Both the position numbers and the translations under genes were made by a program. From assembly GCF_900116765.1 (NCBI RefSeq), contig NZ_UETC01000008.1:62001-126000 (forward strand): a stretch of 64,000 nt of DNA, read 5' to 3'. Shown in pieces: positions 53,944 through 61,431 of this stretch (position 1 is its first letter; each line of letters starts with the position of its first letter). The notes under the pieces are model-generated. The model was not told where the DNA came from and ran no database searches. It worked only from the letters and a program-made list of their open reading frames with translations. This stretch comes from Jannaschia seohaensis (lineage in GTDB: Bacteria > Pseudomonadota > Alphaproteobacteria > Rhodobacterales > Rhodobacteraceae).

Positions 53944-54164
53944 GCATTTCTCCGGTGAGTTGGAGTTGCATGACGGCATTGGTCGGGCGGATAGTGTAGG
54001 CAACGTTCTCCAGTATCGTCAGATACTTCGCCCACATTCCGCATCCGCAACCGGAGCAGCCCGAGCGCCAGCAGGCCGCACAACTCGGCGCGGCGCTCTA
54101 CGGGCGTCATCGCCGAAGGGGCGAGTGGGTTGGGGCGACGAATGGGACCGGGATCGAACATCAT
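53940..54164 (-). CDS. Small conserved protein upstream of DUF2924
   Basis: A 74-residue protein: AMTPVERRAELCGLLALGLLRL and ERCLHYPPDQCRHATPTHRR are the parts that look conserved in equivalent gene groups. Its stop overlaps the DUF2924 start (ATGA). The frame is open further upstream, but the ATG at 54164 (or 54161) is a better start because the preceding residues show no conserved pattern. Function is unknown. Confidence 0.6.
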   Translation of the reverse strand: MMFDPGPIRRPNPLAPSAMTPVERRAELCGLLALGLLRLRMRNVGEVSDDTGERCLHYPPDQCRHATPTHRRNA

Positions 54165-54208
54165 GATCCATCGGTGCCGGATTGCGCCGGTATCCGCGAC
54201 CTCGGAAC

Positions 54209-54262
54209 GGGTCACCCCGGACCCGGCCGGAAAGGGTGAACCCCTTCGGTGTTGCAACACCG
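54209..54262. promoter_or_regulatory. Palindrome cluster between divergent genes
   Basis: CGGTGTTG-CAACACCG (54247-54262) is a perfect 16-bp palindrome. Next to it are GGGTCACCCC (54209-54218) and AAGGG-TGAAC-CCCTT (54232-54246). All lie between the divergent genes at 54164 and 54332, a natural operator position. Similar GGGG-NNA-CCCC repeats recur at 55797 and 55904, so one element-encoded regulator may bind several sites. Confidence 0.5.
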
Positions 54263-54331
54263 TAGTGGGTTGAGGGGTCAGGGAGTTCCCATTATGTTCG
54301 ACCTGTCCCCAATCGATTCACGAGGCCGCCC

Positions 54332-55042
54332 ATGTCGCTGCAGACGCTCGACCGTACCCAATGGAGTTATGCAGAGGCGCTGGCCCATGTGCAGAACGTG
54401 ACGGTCGCGCGGCGCGCGGTTGAGGCGGCCAAGCTGCCACCCAAGCCTGTGCCGGAATACCAGACCTGGAACCCGCCGCAGGACCCCAAAGTGACCTGGA
54501 AGGCGGAGGCGGAGACCGAGTTGCTCGTCGCGCTGCGAGACGGGGACCTTCTGGCGCAGGGGCGTTTCACCGAGGAGCGAACCCATGGCTGGGGCAACGG
54601 CGGCAGTAGTAGCGGCTTTGGTCTGCATTCGGGCTACCACACTAGCATCCGCCCGGAGCAGTGGCGCGAGGGCAAGTGTTCCTTCGGGCGACTGACCGCG
54701 CGGGATTGGGAATTCATCGACATCCGCGTGCCGCGCTTTCTCGTGAAGGCGATCTGGCCGGATTACGTGCCCGCGGTCCGTCCGGCGGCGGGCACGGACA
54801 CGGTGCCCTACACGACGCCCTATCTCGAGCTGATGCAGGCGGCGATTGCGAAGTTCGGAATCACGCCCGAGGACCAGGGCAAGAAGGACTGCCTCGTCGA
54901 CTGGTTCCTCGAACAGCAGATCGAGGGCGAGCCGGTGTCCAACAAGCTTGCCGACGCCATGGCAACGTTGATCCGGCTGCCCTCGGCACAGCGTGGTGGA
55001 GCGAAGCGGGTTCTGGGGCCAGACCTGCGCCAGACGGCGTGA
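54332..55042 (+). CDS. Protein of unknown function, element-associated
   Basis: A 236-residue soluble protein without signal peptide or membrane helix. Recognisable stretches are EYQTWNPPQDPKVTWKAEAE, RDGDLLAQGRFTEERTHGWG, and YTTPYLELMQAAIAKFGI followed by a hydrophilic C-terminus. I cannot assign a family. A GAGG ribosome binding site precedes the ATG. It is divergent from the DUF2924-recombinase group and shares the palindrome-bearing region with it; the ParDE module follows. Confidence 0.72.
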   Translation: MSLQTLDRTQWSYAEALAHVQNVTVARRAVEAAKLPPKPVPEYQTWNPPQDPKVTWKAEAETELLVALRDGDLLAQGRFTEERTHGWGNGGSSSGFGLHSGYHTSIRPEQWREGKCSFGRLTARDWEFIDIRVPRFLVKAIWPDYVPAVRPAAGTDTVPYTTPYLELMQAAIAKFGITPEDQGKKDCLVDWFLEQQIEGEPVSNKLADAMATLIRLPSAQRGGAKRVLGPDLRQTA

Positions 55043-55062
55043 CGCGTGGCATCGCCGGATGT

Positions 55063-55095
55063 CGACACGCGGGCAGCGTTGGCATATATTGCCAA
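55063..55095 (+). promoter_or_regulatory. parDE promoter with operator palindrome
   Basis: TCGACA (55063-55068) as -35 and TATATT (55085-55090) as -10, spaced 16 bp. TTGGCA-TATAT-TGCCAA (55079-55095) is a perfect 6+5+6 inverted repeat covering the -10 box, 20 bp before the parD start, the usual place for autorepression by a ribbon-helix-helix antitoxin. Confidence 0.72.
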
Positions 55096-55114
55096 TGCGC
55101 AAATGGAGATGCCG

Positions 55115-55372
55115 ATGCCGACCCGCAATGTCGTCCTGACCGACAGCCAGACCGACCTGATCGACCGGCTGATTGCCGACGGTCGCTACCAGAATGCATC
55201 GGAGGCGCTGCGGGCCGGGCTGCGCCTGCTGGAGCGCGAGGAAGCGGAGATGACCGCATTGCGCGACCGGCTCGCCGCGGGGCTGGAGGAGGCGCGTTCG
55301 GGTGCGCTCGCCGAGGGCACCGGTGAGGACGCGATCCGCAGGGCCTTTGCCGCCGCGCGCACTGCGTCCTGA
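55115..55372 (+). CDS. parD: ParD-type antitoxin (ribbon-helix-helix)
   Basis: An 85-residue antitoxin with an N-terminal ribbon-helix-helix domain (RNVVLTDSQTDLIDRLIADG, YQNASEALRAGLRLLEREE) and a flexible C-terminal tail (LAEGTGEDAIRRAFAAAR) that neutralises ParE. Of the in-frame ATGs at 55103, 55109 and 55115, the last is best placed relative to GGAG. The parE start overlaps its stop (TGATG). It is expected to bind the palindrome at 55079-55095 and repress its own operon. Confidence 0.88.
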   Translation: MPTRNVVLTDSQTDLIDRLIADGRYQNASEALRAGLRLLEREEAEMTALRDRLAAGLEEARSGALAEGTGEDAIRRAFAAARTAS

Positions 55373-55716
55373 TGCCGAAGCCCTGGCGGCTGACGCGGCA
55401 GGCGGAACGCTCGCTCGTGGAGATCGCGCGCTGGACGCTGGAGACCTTCCGGCCGCGCCAGGCCGAGGCCTACGAGGCGGACCTCATCGCCCGCTGCGCT
55501 GCCATCGCCGCGGGTGAGGCACCGTCGCAGGACTGCCGCCGCCTGATCGATCCCGACCTACCGGAGGATCTGCGCTTCACGCGGGCGGGCCAGCATTTCA
55601 TCGTGTTCGCCGAGATGCCGGACCATGTGATCGTCGTCGACGTGCTCCACAGCCGCTCGGACATGCCGCGCCGGCTGGCGGCCTTGGGTCCGCGGAAGGA
55701 TCCCGAACAACACTGA
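55372..55716 (+). CDS. parE: ParE-type toxin (RelE/ParE superfamily)
   Basis: A 114-residue toxin of the RelE/ParE fold: LTRQAERSLVEIARWTLETF at the start, and DLRFTRAGQHFIVFAEMPDHVIVVDVLHSRSDMP near the end, matching the Y/F-x-I-x-F and ILH-R-D patterns of the family. ParE toxins poison DNA gyrase; the exact target here is not shown by the sequence. Coupled to parD by TGATG. Confidence 0.88.
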   Translation: MPKPWRLTRQAERSLVEIARWTLETFRPRQAEAYEADLIARCAAIAAGEAPSQDCRRLIDPDLPEDLRFTRAGQHFIVFAEMPDHVIVVDVLHSRSDMPRRLAALGPRKDPEQH

Positions 55717-56116
55717 CACCGGGCAACTCCGAGGGGTGAGCCCACGGCGTCGGCACCCTGATCGAGGGTTGAACCGTTCACCCCGTTCGCGTGGACGAGG
55801 GGCCACCCCTCTGATCGGCCGCGACCGCTGAGGGCGCTCCACAGGGGTCGTTGGGCCCGTTGGGGTCCACCCATTAACTGACTTTATTTCAATGCCTTGC
55901 CGGAAGGGGTCACCCCTTTCCGCTGAGGCTTCGCGTGACCGGGCGGACCGGTTCCGACGTCGCGAAAGTGGCCCTAAGGGCGGCAGAACCGGGGGCAACA
56001 ACGCCCTAATCCGGTTCCCCAGCCCCCGTGTCCGCTCGTCTCCGCCACCTCCTGCGCCCTGCCGCCTCGGCCCTCCGGCCGACCGGTCGGGATGCGGCCG
56101 TTCCGGGGGGGCGGCG
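55717..56116. repeat. Intergenic region with repeated GGGG-ACCCC inverted repeats
   Basis: This 400-bp region has no credible gene. It contains GAGGGG-CCA-CCCCTC (55797-55811, perfect) and CGGAAGGGG-TCA-CCCCTTTCCG (55901-55922, one bulged base), plus looser copies near 55732 and 55775. They resemble the repeats at 54209-54246. They may be binding sites for an element protein, or stem-loops ahead of the primase-helicase gene. Confidence 0.45.
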
Positions 56117-59100
56117 ATGAGCGGGCGGGACTGGCGGGCCTTCGATGCCGAATTGCGCGCGCGGGTGCCGGAGCTCGCGGTGGAGCTTCTGGGCAAGCCG
56201 ACCTTCCGCGCTGGCCAGGAATGGCGCTGGGGCCGCAAGGGCAGCCTCTCGGTCGTCGTCGGCGGCGCGCGGGCGGGGATGTGGTTCGACCACGAGGAAG
56301 GCCGGGGCGGCTGGTTCTCCGACCTTGTCGGCCGCGACCTTGGCATGGCCCGGGAGGACGCGACCGACTGGATTGCCGACCGGATTGGCATGGGCGCTCG
56401 TCACCGCCCGGTGCGCCAGCGCCCGGCACGACGGACCAAGCCGGCGAACGATGCGGGTGAGCCGCATTCGGCACCGGTCACGGCAAACCCAGAAACCAGT
56501 CCTGACGACCATGCCGCGCCTGCGCCAACCCGGACGGATGACGCCGCCGCGCGTGCCACCCGGATCTGGGCCGCCGCGCGTCCTGCCCCGGAGGACCATC
56601 CCTATCTGGTCGCCAAGCAGACAGCGCCGCTCGCCCTGCGCATGGACGCGAGGCACCGCCTGGTCGTGCCGCTGCAGGACATCGACGGCCGGATCCACAG
56701 TCTCGAGACGATCGCGCCCGACGGGGCAAAGCGCTACCTCGCCGGTGGGGCCAAGAAGGGTCACTTCGCGTTGGTGGGCTTCGACCCCGCGCCACTCGCG
56801 GAGCCCGCAGGCCCCGTCCTGATCTGCGAGGGTTGGGCGACCGGCGCGAGCCTGCACATCGCCACGGGCCATACCGTGATCGCGGCGATGGACGCGGGCA
56901 ACCTGATGCCGGTGGCCGAGGCGCTGCGGGCGCGCTTTCCGGCGGCCGACCTCGTCCTCGTCGCCGACAACGACGCGAAGCCCGACCGCGACAGCAATCC
57001 CGGCGTCGAGGCCGCCCGCAAGGTCGCGCTCGCGGTCGACGGCCGTCTGGCGGTGCCGGAGAGCCCCGGCGACGCCAACGATCTGTTCTGCGCCGAGGGG
57101 CCGGAGGCCGTTGCCGCGCTCGTCGCCGGTGCGGCCCGGATCCCGCCGCCACCGCCAACCTATCCCGCGCCGACCCTCTCGCCCGACGAGGCCCGCGCGA
57201 GCCTGGCCGACGCCATCGCCCGCTTCATGGCCGCGATCCCGGACTACTGGGCCGCCGTCGAGGCGGCGCAGGAGGAGGCCAAAAGTACAGACGCCAATCG
57301 CGATCCGCTGGACTTCAACATCGTGGCGCGGGCGGCGCTGCCGCCGCTGCTCGGCCTGCCGGTCGATGTGGGTCTCGGCAAGACCTCGAGCGCGCGGGCT
57401 GCCATCGCCGAGTTGATCGGCTCGGGCGGGCTCGGCAACCGCAAGGTCGTCTATGCCGTCCCGCGCCACGATCTTGGCGCTGAACAGGTCACGGCCTTCG
57501 AGGCGTTGGGTCTGAGTGCCATGCTCTGGAAGGGCCGCACCGCGCCCGATCCTACCGACGACAATCCCGACCGGCTCATGTGTCTCGACACGGAGGCCAC
57601 CTTCGACGCGCTGGAGATCGAGCACCCGGTCGAACAGAGCTGCTGCAAGGTGAAGAACGGGGCGGAGCTGCTTCTCTGCCCCTGGTTCCACGACTGCGGC
57701 TACCAGCGCCAGAAGCCGCTGGCGCAGGCGGCGCAGGTCATCGTCTGCGCCCATGACAGCCTCTTCCACATGAAGCCGCAGGCCATCGGCGAGGTTGGGC
57801 TCCTCGTCATCGACGAGGCCTTCTGGCAGTCCGGGCTGCGCGGTCTCGACGGCAAGGCGACGCTGACACAGGATGGGCTGGAGCCCGGCCGCACATCGCT
57901 CACCTGCTACACCGGCAAGGGGAAGATGGATGTCAGCGCCACGGCCGACCTGATCGCGGCCCGCGAGCGGCTGTGCAAGGCGCTGCGGGTCACGGAGCCG
58001 GGTCCGCTGCGCCTCGGGCTGCTGGAGGCCGTCGGCCTCACCCCGGAGGACTGCCGCCATGCCGCGACGCTCGAGCGCCGCCGGATGCGCGACGCGGGCC
58101 TCCGTCCCGGCATGTCGCCGGTGGAGCGGCGCAAGCGCATCGAGGCTGTCCTGCCGCCAGCAGGCGAGCCATGGGCGCCGCCAGGTCGTTGCGCCACGCT
58201 CTGGCTGATCCTCGCCGAGGCGCTGGAGAACGGCCACGACGCCGCCGGCGCCGAGCTCGTGCACGACATGACCGAGGCCGGTTCGGTCCGCGCCCTCCGC
58301 CTGCGCTGGCGCAGCCAGATGCGGACCGGCTGGGCGGCGCAGGCGCCGATCCTGCATCTCGACGCGACGCTGCGGCCGGAACTCGTCCAGACCTACCTGC
58401 CGCGGATCGACATCGGCACGCCTGTCGCCGCGCGCCAGCCACATGTCCGCGTCCGCCAGGTGACCGGCAGCCCGACCTCGGCCCGCGCCATGACGCCCTC
58501 GGCCGCCGATGCGCCCGAGCGGGACCGCAAGGCTGCCGCGATCCGGCTGCGCGACCTCCGCGCCTGGATCGACCTCCGGGCCCGGCAATGCCATCGCCCC
58601 GGCCAGGCCATCGATCTCCTGGTGGTGGGCCAGAAGGCCGCCGTCGATGCGCTCAGGTCGGCCGGGCTGCCGCCCCGGGTCGAGGCGGTGCATTTCAACG
58701 CCCTGAGCGGGCTCGACCGCTGGGGCGGGATCGGCGGCATGGTGGTCCTCGGCCGCACGCTGCCCGCGCCCCGCACGGTCGAACTGATCGCCACGGCGCT
58801 GACCGGCCGCGTGCCAGCGCCGAACCCGGAGGACGCGGGCTGGTGGTATCCGATGGTCGAACGCCGTGTCCGGCTCGCGGACGACCGGACCGCGCCGCTG
58901 GCGATGGAGGAACACGCCGATCCGATCGCCGAGGCCGTGCGCTGGTGCATCTGCGAGGGCGAGCTCATCCAGGCGATGGGCCGCGGGCGCGGGGTCAACC
59001 GCAGCGCCGCCACGCCGCTCGAGATCGACCTGCTCACGGACGTGGTCCTGCCGGTGACTGTCGATGCGCTGCTGCCGTGGGCCGACCTCCGCCCGACCCG

Positions 59101-59611
59101 GCGCGACCTGATGGCGCTGACCGGCATCGTGCTCGAGAACGCCGCCGACATGGCCGCCTGCTTTCCAGAGCTCTGGCCGACCCGCGAGGCCGCGAAGAAG
59201 GACGGCCAGAGGAAGGGGACAAATGACTATTATAGAGACCTCTATAATAGCAGAATGTCCCCATCCTCCCCGGAGGTGACCTATCGCCCGGAGGGGGCCG
59301 GCCATCGTCTCCGGTCCGCCCGCGTCGATCTCTCCCGCATCCCCGATCCGGAAGCCTGGCTCACCAACCGCCTCGGGCCGCTCGCCAGCTTCGAGATGCG
59401 GCACGTCGCAGGCGCCGACGCCAGCGTGCCGGATCCCGCCGACGTCGCGCGGCTCGACGCTCTCGCATCCCGCCTGACCGCCAGCATGCAGGCCGTGCTC
59501 GCCGCGCGCCGTGCTGCGCTCGACGCGCTGTCCGCCCAGCTGGACGCCGCGAAACCCGACGCTCCATGGCCATCCGTTCACCCCGAACCCACAGAGGAGA
59601 TAGACGCATGA
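56117..59611 (+). CDS. DUF7146/Toprim primase fused to helicase-like domain
   Basis: A 1,164-residue protein. Residues 1-100 include the DNA-binding start RDWRAFDAELRARVPELAVE and GMWFDHEEGRGGWFSDLVG. A DUF7146 region and Toprim domain follow (GPVLICEGWATGASLH, DLVLVADNDAKPD). After about residue 390 comes a P-loop region with VDVGLGKTSSA as Walker A and LLVIDEAFWQ as Walker B, then a long helicase-like C-terminus. Such primase-helicase proteins start replication of plasmids, phages and integrative elements. The ATG at 56117 is chosen because similarity begins there; the frame extends upstream. A 48-bp palindrome interrupts the coding sequence near codon 1035 without breaking the frame. It is translationally coupled to the next gene. 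Confidence 0.8.
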   Translation: MSGRDWRAFDAELRARVPELAVELLGKPTFRAGQEWRWGRKGSLSVVVGGARAGMWFDHEEGRGGWFSDLVGRDLGMAREDATDWIADRIGMGARHRPVRQRPARRTKPANDAGEPHSAPVTANPETSPDDHAAPAPTRTDDAAARATRIWAAARPAPEDHPYLVAKQTAPLALRMDARHRLVVPLQDIDGRIHSLETIAPDGAKRYLAGGAKKGHFALVGFDPAPLAEPAGPVLICEGWATGASLHIATGHTVIAAMDAGNLMPVAEALRARFPAADLVLVADNDAKPDRDSNPGVEAARKVALAVDGRLAVPESPGDANDLFCAEGPEAVAALVAGAARIPPPPPTYPAPTLSPDEARASLADAIARFMAAIPDYWAAVEAAQEEAKSTDANRDPLDFNIVARAALPPLLGLPVDVGLGKTSSARAAIAELIGSGGLGNRKVVYAVPRHDLGAEQVTAFEALGLSAMLWKGRTAPDPTDDNPDRLMCLDTEATFDALEIEHPVEQSCCKVKNGAELLLCPWFHDCGYQRQKPLAQAAQVIVCAHDSLFHMKPQAIGEVGLLVIDEAFWQSGLRGLDGKATLTQDGLEPGRTSLTCYTGKGKMDVSATADLIAARERLCKALRVTEPGPLRLGLLEAVGLTPEDCRHAATLERRRMRDAGLRPGMSPVERRKRIEAVLPPAGEPWAPPGRCATLWLILAEALENGHDAAGAELVHDMTEAGSVRALRLRWRSQMRTGWAAQAPILHLDATLRPELVQTYLPRIDIGTPVAARQPHVRVRQVTGSPTSARAMTPSAADAPERDRKAAAIRLRDLRAWIDLRARQCHRPGQAIDLLVVGQKAAVDALRSAGLPPRVEAVHFNALSGLDRWGGIGGMVVLGRTLPAPRTVELIATALTGRVPAPNPEDAGWWYPMVERRVRLADDRTAPLAMEEHADPIAEAVRWCICEGELIQAMGRGRGVNRSAATPLEIDLLTDVVLPVTVDALLPWADLRPTRRDLMALTGIVLENAADMAACFPELWPTREAAKKDGQRKGTNDYYRDLYNSRMSPSSPEVTYRPEGAGHRLRSARVDLSRIPDPEAWLTNRLGPLASFEMRHVAGADASVPDPADVARLDALASRLTASMQAVLAARRAALDALSAQLDAAKPDAPWPSVHPEPTEEIDA
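59215..59262. repeat. 48-bp palindrome inside the primase-helicase gene
   Basis: GGGGACA (59215-59221), AATGA, CTATTATAGAG (59227-59237), AC, CTCTATAATAG (59240-59250), CAGAA, TGTCCCC (59256-59262): two perfectly complementary arms with a symmetric internal mismatch, all in frame (reads KGTNDYYRDLYNSRMS). The AT-rich centre stands out in GC-rich coding DNA. Confidence 0.9.
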
Positions 59612-60135
59612 TGTTCGACAGGATGCGTGTCTATGACGCCGGCCGCTTCCACGACACGGAACTGCCCGACTGGTATCGCGAGGCCCAAAGCCTCAGCCAG
59701 ACGGAGCGCATCGATTGGCATTGTGCCCTCGAGCGTGTGCTCGATTGCGAATACACGCTGCTGACGGAGGACTGCACGGCCAGCACCGGCCTCGAAATCC
59801 GCTTCTGGCCGAGCGAGATGAACGGCATCCTCGTTCTGATCGAGGACCCCCTCGGGCTCGTCGAGCAGGTCGTCATCCTGAACCCGGCCGACTGGCTTCC
59901 ATTCCTCTCGAGATACCTCGCACCCCTGATCGCAACCTCGACGCAGAGCGCCGTGCTGCAGATGCAGGGCAAGATCGCCAACACCCTGATCGCCTGGGCG
60001 CGCCACGGCGAAGGCAGCCATGTCGATCGCGAGACTGGCCTCAGCCGGATCGACCTCGACAACGACCGGGATCGTCGCCGGGCCGAACAGGTCCGTCAGG
60101 CCATGGCGAAAGGCGGCAAGGGGCCCGGCGCATGA
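59608..60135 (+). CDS. Conserved protein coupled to primase-helicase, unknown
   Basis: A 175-residue acidic protein: DTELPDWYREAQSLSQTERI, LLTEDCTASTGLEIRFWPS, VVILNPADWLPFLSRYLAPL. No motif or family was recognised. The ATG at 59608 overlaps the primase stop (ATGA) and follows GAGGAG, so it is translated with the primase and may act in replication of the element; that is inference. Confidence 0.65.
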   Translation: MMFDRMRVYDAGRFHDTELPDWYREAQSLSQTERIDWHCALERVLDCEYTLLTEDCTASTGLEIRFWPSEMNGILVLIEDPLGLVEQVVILNPADWLPFLSRYLAPLIATSTQSAVLQMQGKIANTLIAWARHGEGSHVDRETGLSRIDLDNDRDRRRAEQVRQAMAKGGKGPGA

Positions 60136-60341
60136 GCGGGATGCGGTTCATGCCGAAAGGCTACGGCGGCGAGCGGCGCGATCCGGACCGCGTGAAGCGC
60201 GACGGCTGGCGCGATCAGGGTGTACTGGCCGTCTCTGTCGACGACGAGCGCCTCAGCTGGCCCGAGAAGGAACTGGTCCGGCAGCTCGGGGATAGGCTCT
60301 ATGGCCCTCGGCCTGGAGAGCCCAACGCCCCCGACCCGTGA
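60132..60341 (+). CDS. Small basic protein, unknown
   Basis: A 69-residue protein: MPKGYGGERRDPDRVKRDGW and SWPEKELVRQLGDRLYGPRP. Strongly charged, without membrane helix. It overlaps the preceding stop by 4 bp (ATGA) and ends the primase gene group; a stem-loop (60355-60380) follows its stop. Confidence 0.6.
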   Translation: MSGMRFMPKGYGGERRDPDRVKRDGWRDQGVLAVSVDDERLSWPEKELVRQLGDRLYGPRPGEPNAPDP

Positions 60342-60708
60342 CCGGCTTCCCGGTGGACCCCGGAATCCGCGCCGGGGTCCATCTAGGGTCCATGGCCTGC
60401 CCGGGGAGTTTCTGGTTCCTTTCCGGGCACTTACGTATACGGGAGGGCGCAGCGCGCAATATCGCCAGCGACAGGGCCGATTTTTTGGGAAGCCACCCCG
60501 GAATCCGGAGTCCGGCAGAGGATGAAAAAGACCAACAAACGCTGGCCATTGGGCCGGATGCCCCGGAGACCGCTGGACTCCGCTTGGAATCCAGCGCGGC
60601 ATGCGGCGTCCGGAATCCGGCCAGCCTCCAACACAATATCGGAAACCACACGCCCATGACGCTGCGGGAAGACTGCAAGCTCGCGAGCGGATCGAGAAAG
60701 TGCGCACG
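60342..60708. repeat. Non-coding region with hairpin and three CCGGAATCCG copies
   Basis: GGACCCCGG (60355-60363) and CCGGGGTCC (60372-60380) form a perfect 9-bp stem directly after the primase group, probably its transcription end. CCGGAATCCG, nearly palindromic, occurs at 60360, 60498 and 60610. No reading frame looks genuine. Repeated short sites next to a primase gene could belong to a replication or transfer origin. Confidence 0.42.
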
Positions 60709-60923
60709 ATGCAGTCGCGCGGCGTGTCGCTGATCGAGGCCATGATCAGTCTCGCGATTGGCCACGCGCTCGCGGTGGTCGCCGCAGATCATCGTGTTCC
60801 CATGGTTCGGATTGCACCCAAGCCATGGCCAAAATCTGCCGCTGGGCGGGATCTTCACCGTGATCTCCCTGATCGGGGGGCTACGCCCTGCGCAGGCTGT
60901 TCGAGGCCATCGGCGCGCGTTGA
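60709..60923 (+). pseudogene. Decayed small membrane-protein gene (DUF7220-like)
   Basis: Reading through two frame changes gives a protein of about 70 residues with the pattern SLIEAMISLAIG..ALAVV, then QIIVFPWFGLHPSHGQNLPL, GGIFTVISL, YALRRLFEAIGAR and a stop. This matches small two-helix membrane proteins (DUF7220-type) of phages and integrative elements. The frame is broken by one extra base near 60784 (GCCGCAG where GCCCAG is expected) and one extra G in the G-run near 60875-60880. The two insertions do not compensate each other, so the gene is inactive unless there are sequencing errors at both places. Confidence 0.7.
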
Positions 60924-61055
60924 GGTGAAACAGCTTTGCATCACACTGCGGACGGTTGCATGCGCGCTGCTCTGCTGGGTTGAGAACGCGCTCCGCATGG
61001 TCTATCCCGACGGTCGGGCGGCGACAGAGTGCGCAGCCCGGAAAACGGAGACTGG

Positions 61056-61073
61056 ATGTCAGAGCTTGTGTGA
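61056..61073 (+). CDS. Candidate leader peptide MSELV upstream of yjhX
   Basis: ATG TCA GAG CTT GTG TGA encodes five residues and ends inside stem P1 of the structured leader. GGAG at 61047-61050 lies 5 bp before the ATG, a well-placed ribosome binding site and stronger than that of yjhX itself. In E. coli the topAI (yjhX) leader contains a regulatory small frame, toiL, that senses ribosome inhibitors; this could be an analogue. Short frames with a good ribosome site also arise by chance, so the call is tentative. Confidence 0.38.
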   Translation: MSELV

Positions 61074-61157
61074 TAGGGCTCTCTGAGTTTCAGAGAGCCA
61101 CGTGAAACCGCAGCAGCCAGGCGCATTTGCGCGGGGCCTTTTTTCACGTCTATCACA
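61069..61157 (+). promoter_or_regulatory. Three-way-junction leader RNA with internal terminator-like hairpin
   Basis: Three perfect helices abut with no unpaired bases between them: P1 TGTGATAG (61069-61076) with CTATCACA (61150-61157); P2 GGCTCTCTGA (61077-61086), loop GTT, TCAGAGAGCC (61090-61099); P3 ACGTGAAA (61100-61107) with TTTCACGT (61142-61149). Inside P3, GCGCA-TT-TGCGC (61121-61132) is followed by TTTTTT (61139-61144), an intrinsic-terminator-like arrangement. The 3' side of P1 ends beside the yjhX ribosome site AAGAGA (61157-61162). The structure looks built to control transcription read-through and translation of yjhX. Alternative view: a folded DNA site. Confidence 0.7.
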
Positions 61158-61167
61158 AGAGACTTCC

Positions 61168-61431
61168 ATGAAAATCTCAAGAAACGAACAACGTGCGCTG
61201 CACGTTCTGGCCCTTGGTGGCCGTATCCTGCACGAGCGGGAGAGCGGTCCCAAGATCACCTCCGTCATCTGCGTCACGCGCGAAGGGATGATCCTGTCCG
61301 ACCTGGACATGACCATCTTCAACAAGCTCAAGCGCAAGCGGCTGATCGAATCCCGGTGCGGCAGCCCCTATCACATCTCGAAACGCGGACGCCTTTCCGT
61401 CCGGGCACAACCCGACAATCAGGGAGCATGA
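61168..61431 (+). CDS. yjhX: YjhX/TopAI-family toxin (UPF0386)
   Basis: An 87-residue protein with the family start MKISRNEQRALHVLALGGRI and the later FNKLKRKRLIESRCGSPYHI. In E. coli this family member (TopAI) inhibits topoisomerase I and is toxic; the partner YjhQ, a GNAT-type protein, neutralises it. The next gene here is also a GNAT protein, so the module is preserved. The ATG at 61168 is supported by homology; the frame extends upstream to a GTG in the leader (61102), which would add 22 residues within the structured RNA and is unlikely. The Shine-Dalgarno (AAGAGA) is weak, in keeping with regulated translation. Confidence 0.88.
   Translation: MKISRNEQRALHVLALGGRILHERESGPKITSVICVTREGMILSDLDMTIFNKLKRKRLIESRCGSPYHISKRGRLSVRAQPDNQGA

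Noticed and set aside
56006-59581. Very long minus-strand open frame opposite the primase-helicase gene
   Set aside because: It lies entirely antisense to a gene with recognised Toprim and P-loop motifs. The translation is low-complexity (Arg, Gly, Asp-rich) without family signatures, as expected from the GC-rich codon pattern.
60253-60858. Minus-strand frame of about 200 residues opposite the decayed membrane-protein gene
   Set aside because: No motif, and the plus strand carries the recognisable though broken DUF7220-like pattern.
61060-61165. Integron attC-like folded DNA site before yjhX
   Set aside because: No core-site consensus (RYYYAAC/GTTRRRY) flanks the fold, no second cassette is present, and the fold ends precisely at a gene start with a terminator-like hairpin, which favours a leader RNA.
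61102-61431. Extended yjhX starting at GTG 61102
   Set aside because: The extra 22 residues would be encoded by the hairpin-forming leader and are not part of the YjhX family pattern, which begins at MKISRNEQR (61168).
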